Positions 49,934 to 59,341 are shown, counted from the first letter of the stretch. The stretch: DNA of 64,000 bases from Rufibacter roseolus (GCF_017916365.1 NZ_JAFMSU010000001.1:868001-932000), one strand, 5' to 3'. The notes: generated by a model not told the origin, from the sequence alone. Numbers and translations are program-made.

Positions 49934-50107
49934 TTGTAGAGGTGAGAGGAGAAGTAGCCTGTCCCAGAAATAGTTATGGGTGCAACAAACTTATTAGTAG
50001 CGAAAAGGGTTATTTTCTTACACCCCTTCGCTTGCCTTTCCGGCAGATTCCCAGGGAGCCCCTTACTTAAATTTGGCGGAAAGTAAAAGAAATTAGCGCA
50101 AACTGCC

Positions 50108-50115
50108 TACCTTTG
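50108..50115 (+). promoter_or_regulatory. Predicted -7 box of queA
   Basis: TACCTTTG, a perfect TAnnTTTG, 41 bases before the queA ATG. No clear -33 TTG at the expected distance. Confidence 0.5.
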
Positions 50116-50156
50116 CCCTCTATTTTCCAAAATATTTTAATACCGTAATATTAAAA

Positions 50157-51203
50157 ATGAAGTTATCAGAGTTTAAATTTGACCTGCCCAACGACCTGAT
50201 GGCTACCCATCCGGCCCCAAACCGTGATGAAGCCAGAATGATGGTGATCCACCGTGACAGCGGCAAGATTGAGCATAAAGTTTTCAAAGACATCATTGGT
50301 TATTTTGACGACGGCGATGTCATGGTGACGAACAACACCAAGGTGTTTCCGGCCCGTTTGTACGGAAACAAGGAGAAAACCGGCGCCAAGATTGAAGTGT
50401 TCCTGTTGCGCGAGTTGGACAAGCGTATTCACCTGTGGGATGTGCTGGTAGACCCGGCGCGTAAAATACGGGTGGGCAACAAACTCTACTTCGGGGACAG
50501 TGACCTGGTAGCCGAGGTGATTGACAACACCACTTCGCGCGGCCGTACCATCAAGTTCCTGTATGACGGACCGGACGAGGAGTTCTACAAAGTGGTGCAC
50601 AGCCTGGGCGAAACCCCGCTTCCTAAATACATCAAACGCGAGCCAGAGCCCGAGGACGAAGAGCGTTACCAGACCGTGTACGCCGAGGTAACCGGTGCGG
50701 TAGCCGCCCCAACCGCTGGTCTGCACTTCACCAGAGAAGTATTGAAACGCCTTGAACTGAAAGGTGTGGACGTGGCTCCGGTAACCCTGCACGTAGGTTT
50801 GGGTACTTTCCGTCAGGTAGACGTAGAGGACCTCACCAAACACAAGATGGACTCTGAGCAGTTCTTCGTGACCGAGGAAACCGCCAAAATCGTGAACAAG
50901 GCCCTGGATGCGAAGAAACGCGTGTGCTCCGTAGGAACCACCACCATGCGTGCCTTGGAGTCATCAGTGTCTGCCAACAGCCGCCTGAAACCCAACGAAG
51001 GCTGGACCGATAAATTCGTGTTCCCTCCGTATGACTTCAAGATCGCCAACAGCCTTATCACCAACTTCCACATGCCAGAGTCTACCCTCTTGATGATGGC
51101 CGCGGCTTTTGGCGGATACGAGCTGATCATGGAAGCTTACCAGACTGCTATCAAAGAGAAGTATAAGTTCTTCAGCTACGGAGACGTAATGCTGATTCTA
51201 TAA
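50157..51203 (+). CDS. queA: S-adenosylmethionine:tRNA ribosyltransferase-isomerase QueA
   Basis: Makes epoxyqueuosine in tRNA by transferring the ribosyl part of S-adenosylmethionine to preQ1. 348 residues, usual length. Starts [20 protein letters not shown], as the family does, followed by [36 protein letters not shown] and the conserved block [35 protein letters not shown], then a C-terminal [14 protein letters not shown] and YGDVMLIL. All blocks intact. It is a single gene with its own promoter and a good terminator followed by a palindrome copy. Confidence 0.97.
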   Translation: MKLSEFKFDLPNDLMATHPAPNRDEARMMVIHRDSGKIEHKVFKDIIGYFDDGDVMVTNNTKVFPARLYGNKEKTGAKIEVFLLRELDKRIHLWDVLVDPARKIRVGNKLYFGDSDLVAEVIDNTTSRGRTIKFLYDGPDEEFYKVVHSLGETPLPKYIKREPEPEDEERYQTVYAEVTGAVAAPTAGLHFTREVLKRLELKGVDVAPVTLHVGLGTFRQVDVEDLTKHKMDSEQFFVTEETAKIVNKALDAKKRVCSVGTTTMRALESSVSANSRLKPNEGWTDKFVFPPYDFKIANSLITNFHMPESTLLMMAAAFGGYELIMEAYQTAIKEKYKFFSYGDVMLIL

Positions 51204-51221
51204 GACCCCTTGCCTTTCTGG

Positions 51222-51256
51222 AAAGCCCTGCCGGTATCTATTGCCGGCAGGGCTTT
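51222..51256 (+). terminator. queA terminator
   Basis: AAAGCCCTGCCGG / CCGGCAGGGCTTT, a perfect 13-bp stem followed by TTGTTTTT. Confidence 0.85.
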
Positions 51257-51258
51257 TT

Positions 51259-51293
51259 GTTTTTGGCCTGTTTCATGGAAACAAGGCCAAAAC
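51259..51293. repeat. 36-nt-type intergenic palindrome, copy 25 (35 nt)
   Basis: GTTTTTGGCCTGTTTC and GAAACAAGGCCAAAAC, complementary except for one bulged base on each side. It overlaps the T run of the queA terminator. Confidence 0.8.
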
Positions 51294-51546
51294 GCTGCGG
51301 CTCTTCTTTCTATATAAATCAGTCCTTTGATTATCTAATTTAGGCTTGCCTATAGTTGGTCCAAAGAATTGGCTTATCTTTAATCTGCTAATAAGAAGGA
51401 GAGCGCCTGAAGTGATATTGGCCCTCCTAGAAACAACCTTCATTTCTCAGTTAGTGTAGCTGAGCGATAAGAATTTCCGGGTGGCGTCACCAAAAGGAAA
51501 GTTGTGAGATAAATGGTTTGTGGTTCTCACTTTTTATGTACGTTCA

Positions 51547-54177
51547 ATGCAGGAGGAAACTCAAAAGGATATTGCAGCCTTAACGCAGAAGGTTGCGCAA
51601 ATAGGGAAGGGTACACATGATCTGCCCGCCGCAAACCAGGAAAAAGCCATGAACCAGATACAGGGCTCTCCGCAGGAACCAGCTAGCTATAAAGAGCAAC
51701 TGGCGCTACTACAGCAGGAGTTGCAGGCAACCCGCCAGGAACTGGAGAAAGCCAAGGACCATGCCAGGCAAGTAGCCTCGGAGCAGATCAACATTGGCCT
51801 CCTCAAAGAAGTAAGCACTTACAAAAGAACCATGGAGCTGGAGCGCCTGGGTAAAAAGGTGCTGGAGAAAAACGCCCTTCCCGGCAGCACCCTTGCGTCT
51901 ACTGTGTCTTTTTACCTCAAAGAGGTGGAGAAGCTGCACAAGGGTATGTTCTGTTCCTGCATGCGCCTGAAAGACGGCAAGCTTTACCCCATTGCGGCGC
52001 CCAGCCTGCCAGAAAGCTTCTGCAATGAAATCAAGGGCATCCGGATTGGGGAAAACGCCGGTTCCTGCGGTACGGCGGCTTTCCTGGGGCAGAAGGTAAT
52101 CGCCAAGGATGTGAAAACAGATCCGCGCTGGAAAGACCATTATCCCGCGCTGCTCAAATATGGCCTGGAGGCTTGCTGGTCTTTTCCCTTGATTGGGTCA
52201 AACCAGAAAATTCTGGGTACCATGGCCATCTACTACCAGGAGGTAAAAGCGCCCACACCGGAGGAAGAAGAGACACTGGAGAGTATCCGAAGCCTTCTGC
52301 AACTGATCCTGGAAAACAAACTCTCAGAGATTGAGCTTAGAGAAAGCAATGACCGCTATTACTACGCTACCCTGGCCACCAATGACGCCATCTGGGATTT
52401 TGACATTGTCAATTATAAAATCAACTGGGGGTCGGGCTTTGAGAAGCTGTTTGGGTTCAAGGTGAAAGAGTTTGGGCCTGAGCTGGATGTTTGGGCGGCG
52501 CAGGTGCACCCAGATGACCTGGCGCGGGTGAATGAATCTTTAGAGAAGGTCATTGCCAGTACCGACCAGAATTTCTGGCGCGAAGAGTACCGGTTTAAGA
52601 AAGCCAACGGTGAATACGCCCACGTGGTAGACCAGGGTACGGTACTCAGGGATGCCCAAGGCCGCTCAGTGAGAATTGTAGGGGCTATGCTGGATGTCAC
52701 AGAGCAGAAAGAGACCGAGGAGAAACTGCGCAAACTTTCTGTAGTGGCCCGCGAGACCGTCAATGGGGTTTTGATCATGGACCCAAATCTTAACATCCAG
52801 TGGGTGAACGCCGCTTTTACCCGCATGATGGGATACACCCTGGAAGAAATGGCCAGCAAAACCCCCGGCACGCTCATGAACGGCCTTGAGACCGACGTAG
52901 AGACCCTGGAGTTTATTGACAGCCAATTAAGAGAGTTGCAGCCCCTGCAGTGCGAAATCATCCAATACACCAAGAGCAAGGAAAAGCGCTGGATCAAATT
53001 GCAGGTGCAACCTTTGCTGGATGAGAAAGGGCAGGTAGAAAACGTTTTTGCGCTCCTCACAGACATTACGCAGCAGAAGGCAGAGGAACAGCAGCTCCGT
53101 TTGCTGGAATCAGTCATCACCAACGCCAAAGATGCCATCATCATCAGCGAGGTGTCTCTTGGGGTTCCGCAGAAGTTGCGGTCCATCTTCTACAACGATG
53201 CTTTTTATAAGATGACGGGCTATACCAAGGAAGAAGTGCTGGGGAAAGACCCTTCCTTCCTGAACGGTATCGCCACAGACCAGGACACCCTGCAACTGTT
53301 GATGGACCGCATGCAAGCCTATCTGTCCAGCGAGGTAGAGCTGGAAAGCTACCGCAAAGACGGAACCACCTTCTGGACCCAGTTGCTATTGATTCCCATG
53401 TTCAACCGCAAGCAGAAGCTGACCCACTGGATCTCTATCCTGCGCGATATCACCAACCGCAAAAACTACGAACAAGAGCGCGAAGTGCTCATAGCGGAGC
53501 TGACCCAGAACAACGCTGACCTGAAGCAATTCACCTTCATTACCTCGCATAACCTGCGCGCGCCACTGGCCAATCTCACCGGCATTGCCAACCTCATAGA
53601 CACAGAATCCATCCCCGAGGGCAGGAACAAGCTGCTCATCCAGAAATTCAAGGAGTCTACGGTGCAGTTGAATACCATCATAGATGATTTGTTGGAAGTG
53701 TTGGTGATCAAAGACAATCCGCATACAAACAAAGAGCAGGTGAACCTGGCCCAGGCTTTTGAGAAGGTGGTGATGTCTGTAGACGGGCTCCTGGACAAGA
53801 AAGACATCCAGCTCACCACAGATTTCTCCCAGGTGCCTGAAGTTTACTACAACGCCGGGTACCTGCACAGCATTCTATTGAACCTGCTCACCAACGCCGT
53901 GAAGTACCGCTCTCCCAATAGGCCGTTGCACATTGAGGTTAAAGCCGAGAAGGCGGCGGACGGTTGCGAGAAGCTGTACTTCTCAGACAACGGGCTGGGC
54001 ATAGACCTGAAACGCTACGGCGAGCGCATCTTTGGGCTATACCAGCGTTTCCACCACCACAAAGACAGCAAAGGCATGGGGCTCTACATTGCGCATTCCC
54101 AGGCCAAAGCCATGGGCGGCAACCTCAGGGTCACCAGCGAGGTGGACCAGGGCACTACCTTCATCCTGGAGTTCTAA
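51547..54177 (+). CDS. GAF-PAS-PAS-PAS soluble sensor histidine kinase
   Basis: About 876 residues from ATG 51547 (an in-frame GTG at 51520 is an alternative). No membrane segments are seen, so it is cytoplasmic. Order: a coiled coil (residues 1-85, Gln/Glu/Leu-rich), a GAF domain about 90-265 (CNEIKGIRIGENAGSCGTAA, FPLIGSNQKILGTMAIYYQE), three PAS/PAC domains between about 275 and 650, HisKA with FTFITSHNLRAPLANLTGI and HATPase with the N box LLNLLTNAVKYR, FSDNGLGIDL and KGMGLYIAHSQAKAMGG. No receiver domain fused or nearby, so the output partner is unknown. Confidence 0.93.
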   Translation: MQEETQKDIAALTQKVAQIGKGTHDLPAANQEKAMNQIQGSPQEPASYKEQLALLQQELQATRQELEKAKDHARQVASEQINIGLLKEVSTYKRTMELERLGKKVLEKNALPGSTLASTVSFYLKEVEKLHKGMFCSCMRLKDGKLYPIAAPSLPESFCNEIKGIRIGENAGSCGTAAFLGQKVIAKDVKTDPRWKDHYPALLKYGLEACWSFPLIGSNQKILGTMAIYYQEVKAPTPEEEETLESIRSLLQLILENKLSEIELRESNDRYYYATLATNDAIWDFDIVNYKINWGSGFEKLFGFKVKEFGPELDVWAAQVHPDDLARVNESLEKVIASTDQNFWREEYRFKKANGEYAHVVDQGTVLRDAQGRSVRIVGAMLDVTEQKETEEKLRKLSVVARETVNGVLIMDPNLNIQWVNAAFTRMMGYTLEEMASKTPGTLMNGLETDVETLEFIDSQLRELQPLQCEIIQYTKSKEKRWIKLQVQPLLDEKGQVENVFALLTDITQQKAEEQQLRLLESVITNAKDAIIISEVSLGVPQKLRSIFYNDAFYKMTGYTKEEVLGKDPSFLNGIATDQDTLQLLMDRMQAYLSSEVELESYRKDGTTFWTQLLLIPMFNRKQKLTHWISILRDITNRKNYEQEREVLIAELTQNNADLKQFTFITSHNLRAPLANLTGIANLIDTESIPEGRNKLLIQKFKESTVQLNTIIDDLLEVLVIKDNPHTNKEQVNLAQAFEKVVMSVDGLLDKKDIQLTTDFSQVPEVYYNAGYLHSILLNLLTNAVKYRSPNRPLHIEVKAEKAADGCEKLYFSDNGLGIDLKRYGERIFGLYQRFHHHKDSKGMGLYIAHSQAKAMGGNLRVTSEVDQGTTFILEF

Positions 54178-54246
54178 ACGATCTGTTGGGCAGCCAAGGG
54201 CAGTATTGATTTTCCCAGAGGAGGGACCTGTGGCAAGACCCGTTCC

Positions 54247-54282
54247 GTTTTAAAGCTGATTTACCAGAAACAGCCTCTAAAC
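54247..54282. repeat. 36-nt intergenic palindrome, copy 26
   Basis: GTTTTAAAGCTGATTTACC and AGAAACAGCCTCTAAAC arms. Confidence 0.75.
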
Positions 54283-54325
54283 AGAACTGGCCTTGCCTCA
54301 TCTGAATGCGTATCTTGCGCCCACC

Positions 54326-55036
54326 ATGCTCTCACCAGATTTGAAGAAGTACGCGATCATTGTGGCCGGCGGCTCTGGCTCCAGAATGCAGGCGGCCATG
54401 CCCAAACAATTCCTTCCTGTTGCCGGCGAACCGGTGCTCATGCACACGCTTCGGCGGTTCCAAGCCTTTGACCCCGAGATGCCCCTGGTGCTGGTGCTGC
54501 CAGAGACCGAAATCCCCACCTGGTGCCGCTTGTGTACAGAACACCAGTTCACCATGAAGCACCAGGTTGTAACAGGCGGCAATAGCCGGTTTCAATCAGT
54601 GAAGAATGGGTTGGCGGCGCTGGACGGGGAAGAGGATGGCGTGGTGGCAGTGCATGACGGTGTGCGGCCCTTTATTGACAATGCCATCTTAAACGCAGCC
54701 TATTCCACGGCCGCCCAGAAAGGAACCGCCGTGGTGGCGGTAAGCCTGAAAGAATCTATCAGAAGGGTGCGGGGCGGCACCTCCAAAGCCTTGGACCGTA
54801 CCGCTTACCGGTTGGTGCAGACGCCGCAGTGTTTCCGGTTACCCTTGCTGCGCCGCGCCTACGCCCAACCAGAAATCCCGCTCTTCACCGATGATGCCTC
54901 GGTGGTAGAGCGTTTCGGACATAAGATAGAGCTGGTGGAAGGGAGCTTTCGCAACATCAAACTTACCACCCCGGAAGACCTGATATTAGCCGAGGCTTTT
55001 CTGCTGCAGGAGGCAAATGGTGCGCAAGCAGGGTAA
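54326..55036 (+). CDS. ispD: 2-C-methyl-D-erythritol 4-phosphate cytidylyltransferase
   Basis: Third step of the non-mevalonate isoprenoid pathway: adds CMP to methylerythritol phosphate. 236 residues from ATG 54326; a TTG 11 codons upstream is not needed. The nucleotide-binding N-terminus is YAIIVAGGSGSRMQAAMPKQ (the AGGxGxRM...PKQ motif with the catalytic Arg and Lys), then VAVHDGVRPFI, LVQTPQCFRLPLLRRAY and TDDASVVERFGHKIELVEGS, all family hallmarks; the end is KLTTPEDLILAEAFL. All the expected catalytic residues are present. Single gene, preceded by a palindrome copy. Confidence 0.96.
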   Translation: MLSPDLKKYAIIVAGGSGSRMQAAMPKQFLPVAGEPVLMHTLRRFQAFDPEMPLVLVLPETEIPTWCRLCTEHQFTMKHQVVTGGNSRFQSVKNGLAALDGEEDGVVAVHDGVRPFIDNAILNAAYSTAAQKGTAVVAVSLKESIRRVRGGTSKALDRTAYRLVQTPQCFRLPLLRRAYAQPEIPLFTDDASVVERFGHKIELVEGSFRNIKLTTPEDLILAEAFLLQEANGAQAG

Positions 55037-55053
55037 TAAGTAATATGCTTTTC

Positions 55054-55089
55054 CTTTCTGGGGTATTTTTATGAAAATGGGCCTGAAAG
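55054..55089. repeat. 36-nt intergenic palindrome, copy 27 (ends changed together)
   Basis: Outer CTTT and AAAG instead of GTTT and AAAC: both sides changed so that they still pair. Core TATTTTTATGAAAATG. Confidence 0.65.
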
Positions 55090-55132
55090 ACTGAAGTGGC
55101 TTTAATTGTTAAAAAGGAAACCTGCTTTTAGA

Positions 55133-55873
55133 ATGCCTTTTACTTTCTCCCATCCTGCCATTGTTTTGCCGTTGACAATGCTTCCTCGCCGATGGTTTTC
55201 CTTAACGGGGTTGGTAGTTGGCAGCATCGCTCCCGATTGTGAGTATTTCCTGAGAATGAAAGTGAGCAGTAATTACAGCCACACCATAGGAGGGCTGTTT
55301 TGGTTTAACCTGCCCCTCAGCCTTGTGCTTGCTTTCTTGTTTCACCACTTGGTGAGGAATAGTTTGTTTGACAACCTTCCGCCGGTTCTCCAAAACCGAC
55401 TCTCAGCATACAAAGAATTCAGCTGGAATACTTACTTCAAAGGTAATTGGCTAATGGTATGTATCTCCATACTTGTAGGGGCAGCCTCACACCTTTTGTG
55501 GGATAGCTTCACGCATGAATATGGCTATTTCGTAAGCGTGCTGCCGGTTTTGGCTGAAAAGGTAAACATCTCCGGCGCAAGTTTGCCCGTCTTCAAAATA
55601 CTTCAACACACAAGCACTCTGATAGGAGCAATTGTAATTGCTGTCGCCTTATACAAACTCCCCATCTATAAGATGAAGAGCCATCGCCCAAGCATTAGGT
55701 ATTGGGCAACCTTGTTCATCATAGCTGTGGTGATTGTACTGCTTAGGCTTTTAAGTGGGTTAGAACTCAGAATGTATGGCCACTTAATCGCAACAGCAAT
55801 TGCGGGGCTCATGCTTTCTTTGGTTTTTACGCCATTGTGCGTCAGGGGAATTTTTAGAAGCGGCAGAGTGTAA
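55133..55873 (+). CDS. DUF4184 family membrane protein
   Basis: 246 residues from ATG 55133. MPFTFSHPAIVLPL at the start is the DUF4184 signature. Conserved polar segments follow: GSIAPDCEYFLRM, HTIGGLFWFNLPLS, HLLWDSFTHEYGYF. Histidine/aspartate residues in PDCEYF, HLLWDSFTH and SHPA recall the metal site of YdjM-like/LexA-binding membrane metal hydrolases; an enzymatic role is inferred only. Six or so membrane segments. Codons more AT-rich than ispD. Single gene with no clear terminator. Confidence 0.88.
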   Translation: MPFTFSHPAIVLPLTMLPRRWFSLTGLVVGSIAPDCEYFLRMKVSSNYSHTIGGLFWFNLPLSLVLAFLFHHLVRNSLFDNLPPVLQNRLSAYKEFSWNTYFKGNWLMVCISILVGAASHLLWDSFTHEYGYFVSVLPVLAEKVNISGASLPVFKILQHTSTLIGAIVIAVALYKLPIYKMKSHRPSIRYWATLFIIAVVIVLLRLLSGLELRMYGHLIATAIAGLMLSLVFTPLCVRGIFRSGRV

Positions 55874-55977
55874 ACGTCATTTCAGCCCTAGCCCAACCTA
55901 TTCTCATGAAGGATATAGGTTAAGTATCCCTCTACAGATAACGGCAGGGGAATTCCTGAAGAACTAGCTGTAAAGTT

Positions 55978-56709
55978 CTAGCGCTGTACTGTGGTGCTGG
56001 CTTTCTCCTCCAAAAACCGTTGCTGCGCAAGTACTGCCTCGGGAGAGATCCTTTCCAGGGTAGGATGGGGTTGGGAGATGTTGAGCAGATAGCCTTCCAT
56101 GGGCAAGAGATTCAGCAGGTCATGGGTGATGCAGAGCACCGTTTTCTGTTCTTCCCGTACCCAGGCGTCCATTAAATCAAAGACCCTTTTCTTATGGTAG
56201 ACATCCAGTTGCTGGGTGGGTTCATCCAGTAGGGCAATGGGTGCGTCCTGTAGCATGAGTTGCGCGAGCCAGACCAGTTGCTGCTCTCCCCCGGATAGAT
56301 CTGTGAAGGTGCGCTGGCTGAGGTGCGAAATGTGGAGGCGGTCCAGCATGGCCTCAGCACGGAGGTAGTCAGCGGCGGTGTAATGCTCCAGCAGGCGCTT
56401 CTGCCGGAACAAGCCCATGACCACCAGTTCGCGCACTTTGATAGGGAAAGCTACCTGGTTCTTCTGCGGCAGATAGGAAAGGGATCGGGCGAGGGCTCCG
56501 GCGCGTCTAGGCAAGGGTTTACCCTGTACCAGAATCTGGCCTTGGTACGGCACCTGGCCGGTAAGGGTCTTCAGGAGGGTGGATTTGCCGCTGCCGTTGT
56601 GGCCAATGATTGCGACAAATGCTGGTTCTGGCACAAAAAAAGAAAGGTTGCGGAGAAGTACGCGCTCGTCGTATCCCGCAACCAGTTCTTTTATTTCTAA
56701 GACGCTCAA
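55978..56709 (-). CDS. ABC transporter ATP-binding protein, FecE/BtuD-like
   Basis: 243 residues, starting with TTG at 56709 (no in-frame ATG; a stop lies upstream). Walker A IIGHNGSGKSTLLKTLTG, Q-loop SLSYLPQKNQVAF, signature DLSGGEQQLVWLAQLMLQ, Walker B PIALLDEPTQQLDV and switch His VLCITHDLLNLL are all intact. Similar to ATPases of iron-siderophore or cobalamin importers. The expected permease and binding-protein genes are not adjacent; the strand partner upstream (56797-57018) is a DUF2795 gene. Likely energises a transporter encoded elsewhere. Confidence 0.9.
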   Translation of the reverse strand: MSVLEIKELVAGYDERVLLRNLSFFVPEPAFVAIIGHNGSGKSTLLKTLTGQVPYQGQILVQGKPLPRRAGALARSLSYLPQKNQVAFPIKVRELVVMGLFRQKRLLEHYTAADYLRAEAMLDRLHISHLSQRTFTDLSGGEQQLVWLAQLMLQDAPIALLDEPTQQLDVYHKKRVFDLMDAWVREEQKTVLCITHDLLNLLPMEGYLLNISQPHPTLERISPEAVLAQQRFLEEKASTTVQR

Positions 56710-56710
56710 G

Positions 56711-56797
56711 GCAATTAAAAATTAGGAGTTAAGAATTAGGAATCAAAAAAGGCAGAAAAGCAATTCCTAATTCTTAATTACCAATTCCTAATTATTC
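56711..56797. repeat. Inverted repeat of ATTAGGAATTAAGAATT-like words, second site
   Basis: Left half GAGTTAAGAATTAGGAAT (56726-56743) and right half TTCCTAATTCTTAATTACCA (56764-56783), then CAATTCCTAATTATT. Stretch of about 21 bases identical to the one at 25859. In the gap between the ABC ATPase start and the DUF2795 stop. Confidence 0.75.
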
Positions 56798-57018
56798 TAG
56801 TATTCGTCTTCGTTGAACATGAAGTCCTCTTTGGTAGGATAGTCCGGCCAAACTTCTTCAATGCTCTCGTATGGTTGACCATCGTCTTCCAAAGCCTGCA
56901 AGTTCTCTACCACCTCCATAGGGGCACCGGAGCGGATAGAATAGTCAATTAATTCATCTTTGGTAGCTGGCCAAGGCGCATCTTCCAAGTAAGAGGCAAG
57001 TTCAAGTGTCCAATACAT
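56797..57018 (-). CDS. DUF2795 small protein
   Basis: 73 residues. MYWTLELASYLEDAPWPATK at the start is typical of DUF2795 (about 70-residue, acidic, found in many bacteria). The sequence then reads DELIDYSIRSGAPMEVVENL and ends EVWPDYPTKEDFMFNEDEY, highly acidic. Predicted to be cytoplasmic and mostly helical. No activity known. Transcription direction is toward the ABC ATPase gene; the gap between the two holds a word-repeat hairpin. Separate from the outer-membrane barrel gene on the other side. Confidence 0.88.
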   Translation of the reverse strand: MYWTLELASYLEDAPWPATKDELIDYSIRSGAPMEVVENLQALEDDGQPYESIEEVWPDYPTKEDFMFNEDEY

Positions 57019-57186
57019 AATAAATTCGCTTTTAAAGTATAGCTATACAAACAAGTTGCAGAGATAACAGGGCTGCAAAAATAAGATTTTGATTGACAAT
57101 TCAAATATTTCTTCTTATTGCCTAGGCCTGTAATTGCTAAAACACAACGGGCAATTTTGCAAAATGTTTAGTTCAGTGATTATTTT

Positions 57187-57975
57187 TTACTCGTGGCGGG
57201 CGTTGCTAATGCCATCACCGGTGTTGAAAAGGTAATTGATGCCAATCTGCAAACCCCCTACCATGTTTTGGCGCAGTACATAATAGTCGGTGTCGCGGCT
57301 CAGGTCTTCAATGTGCTCTTCCTTGCGGATGTTCACAAAGTTGTAGCCGTAGCGCAGGTTGGCGGTTAAAATAAGGTTGGTGCTCAGGCTGTATTCGGCG
57401 CCGAGGCCTAACAGAATACCCAGGTCGTATTTGTTGAACTCACCCACATTAGAGTTGCTGCCCTCACTTCTTTCGGTACTGGCCAATAGGTAATTTCCTT
57501 GCGGTACAGAAAAGGAGCGATCTTTAATGGTGTAAGAGGCCGTGCGGGAAAAAGTGTTTCTTTCGGTGCCTTTCTGCAGGATACCCAGCTGCGGGCCCAC
57601 CTGGAAATTGAAGCGCACCGTGCCGCCGGTGGTGTATTTGAAAAGCAGCGGAATATTCCAATAAACCAGGTCAATGTCCTTTTCGCCGGCTTTGTTGCCG
57701 GAGTTGTCTACCAGGTCAAATTTCTCGCCCTGGTGTGAGCGGTAGATCTCTGCCTGCAGGTTATGGTTCTCGTTGAATTTGTAGCCAACTACTGCGCCAA
57801 TGGGGGCCCATTTGGTGGTGAAGCGGTGTTTGTAGTTCACATCCTCGTATTGCTCATCATTGATGATCCAGGTGTTCTGGAACTGCGTGGTGAGCCCCAG
57901 GTAAGGGCCTTTGATGTTTTGGGCCTGGCTAAGGAGAGGAAGAAATAGGAAAAGTAGTAGAAAGTATTTTTTCAT
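57187..57975 (-). CDS. Outer-membrane beta-barrel protein
   Basis: 262 residues. Signal peptide (MKKYFLLLFLFLPLLSQA). The rest is made of alternating strands with aromatic girdles: KGPYLGLTTQFQNTWI, WAPIGAVVGYKFNENHNLQA, WNIPLLFKYTTGGTVRFNFQ, GILLGLGAEYSLSTNLILTA and QNMVGGLQIGINYLF, typical of the outer-membrane beta-barrel (PF13568) group of Bacteroidota. Probably an eight- or ten-strand barrel. Single gene. Its 5' leader contains the terminator hairpin of the DUF349 gene. Function unknown. Confidence 0.88.
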   Translation of the reverse strand: MKKYFLLLFLFLPLLSQAQNIKGPYLGLTTQFQNTWIINDEQYEDVNYKHRFTTKWAPIGAVVGYKFNENHNLQAEIYRSHQGEKFDLVDNSGNKAGEKDIDLVYWNIPLLFKYTTGGTVRFNFQVGPQLGILQKGTERNTFSRTASYTIKDRSFSVPQGNYLLASTERSEGSNSNVGEFNKYDLGILLGLGAEYSLSTNLILTANLRYGYNFVNIRKEEHIEDLSRDTDYYVLRQNMVGGLQIGINYLFNTGDGISNARHE

Positions 57976-57977
57976 AG

Positions 57978-58017
57978 GTAAGCCGTTAGAATTTTAGGAC
58001 TATTTCTAACGGCTTAC
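57978..58017 (-). terminator. Terminator of the DUF349 gene
   Basis: GTAAGCCGTTAGAA / TTCTAACGGCTTAC, a perfect 14-bp stem, 12-base loop ATTTTAGGACTATT-like. Only two bases separate it from the start codon of the barrel protein gene. Confidence 0.7.
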
Positions 58018-58024
58018 GAATGAG

Positions 58025-59341
58025 TTAGGCAATTTTGTTGCTTTGTACGCCAGACTTTTTGCGCAAAAGCTCTATTAATTCGTTTTTAGTACGGATTTTC
58101 CGGTTGAAGTTTTTGATTTTCCCTTCCAACATAGAACGGAAAGCCTCGTTCCCCGGATTTGGATTTAACCGGCCCAGGTTGGTTTCCAGCACTTCCAGCT
58201 CCTGCTTGTCATACTTGATGAAATCGCGCAGGGCGTTGATGCGCGCGTGCAGTTGGTCGTTCTCTGAGTTCTTGCCCTCTGGTAACGGGCGCTTGCGCAT
58301 GAAGTGCTCCAGGCTGCTCAGTTCAAATATCTTGTCGCAGGCTACCAGAAAGCTTTCCCACACAATGTCAGACTCCTCCTGTTTCACCGGACCAATTTTT
58401 TTCCAGGCGGCCTGCAGTTCCTTGGCTTTAGGTACGGCTTGCTGCACGGGCTCTTCTAAGAGCGCCTCTGCCTGGGCAACCAAAGAGCGTTTCTTCTCCA
58501 GGTTGTCTTCCATGTACTTGTCCTTAGACTCAGTTTTCTGGCTGTTGATGTGCTTTTTAAGGCGCTCAAAGAAGTGGTTGTTCGCCGCCCTGAAACTGTT
58601 CCAGAGGTCATTGGACATCTTACGGGGTAGGGTGCCGCCTATCTCTTTCCACTGGTTCTGCAGGTCTTTGAGCTTCTTGCTGGTTTCTTCCCACTCCTCA
58701 GAGTTCTTGAGGGCCTCAGACTGAGAGATCAGTGCCTTGTACTTGTCTACCGTACGGGAGAGCATGTCCTTCTTGTCCTGGAAGAACTCCTTCTTGCGGG
58801 TGAAGAAAACCTCCACGGCCGTCTTGAAGCGCTCCTCCAATTCTTCGGTAAGGGTTTTGTCTACCGGTCCGGTCTTGATCCAGTTCTGGCGCAGTTCCTT
58901 CAGCTTGTCAGTGGTCTCCTGCCAGTCAATGCTGGTTTGCAGGGCCTCGGCCTGTTGAATGAGCGTGATCTTGGTGGTCAGGTTCTTGTCGCGGTTGCGG
59001 GCAATGGCTTCCTTTATCTCTTCCTCGGCGGCAGAGAGGCGGTGGTGCAAAGACTCAAAATCCCCGATGGCATCATACTTCTCAATCTGTTCCTTCAGGT
59101 GCAGCACCTTCATGAGAAAAGAACCCTTATTCTCAGAGGTGGCAATCTTCTCCAGCAGGCCTTCCACCTTCTGTCTGAAGTTCTCAAAACGGTTTGCGAA
59201 GTATTGCAATGATTCTTCGGGGACCTCCTTCACCTCGCCAACCTGGCGCGCAGGAAAATGCATAAATGGCTTCAACCACACCTGGTTACCCTCAATGTAG
59301 CCGTACTTATGGGCCTCCTCAGACAAATCTTTGGTTTCCAT
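58025..59341 (-). CDS. DUF349 repeat protein
   Basis: 438 residues from ATG 59341. Helical, highly charged, with DUF349 repeats recognisable as AEALQTSIDWQETTDKLKEL..QNWIKTGPV, SEALKNSEEWEETSKKLKDL..QNQWKEIGG, and AEALLEEPVQQAVPKAKELQ..AAWKKIGPV; each ends in a W-K-x-I-G-P/G type motif. DUF349 proteins are common in Bacteroidota and the domain binds nucleic-acid-related machinery in some cases, but the function here is not established. No signal peptide, so cytoplasmic. Divergent from ettA. Confidence 0.92.
   Translation of the reverse strand: METKDLSEEAHKYGYIEGNQVWLKPFMHFPARQVGEVKEVPEESLQYFANRFENFRQKVEGLLEKIATSENKGSFLMKVLHLKEQIEKYDAIGDFESLHHRLSAAEEEIKEAIARNRDKNLTTKITLIQQAEALQTSIDWQETTDKLKELRQNWIKTGPVDKTLTEELEERFKTAVEVFFTRKKEFFQDKKDMLSRTVDKYKALISQSEALKNSEEWEETSKKLKDLQNQWKEIGGTLPRKMSNDLWNSFRAANNHFFERLKKHINSQKTESKDKYMEDNLEKKRSLVAQAEALLEEPVQQAVPKAKELQAAWKKIGPVKQEESDIVWESFLVACDKIFELSSLEHFMRKRPLPEGKNSENDQLHARINALRDFIKYDKQELEVLETNLGRLNPNPGNEAFRSMLEGKIKNFNRKIRTKNELIELLRKKSGVQSNKIA

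Larger units (their letters stand above)
51204..51546. other. 343-base gap upstream of the GAF/PAS kinase gene
   Basis: Contains the queA terminator and palindrome copy 25. Beyond 51300 I see a TATCTTTA at 51375-51382 that could be a -7 box, without a well-spaced TTG. No coding region. Confidence 0.5.

Noticed and set aside
50001-50030. CGAAAAGGGT / ACCCCTTCG hairpin
   Set aside because: Weak pairing and located in a divergent promoter gap, so a terminator is unlikely; no further support.
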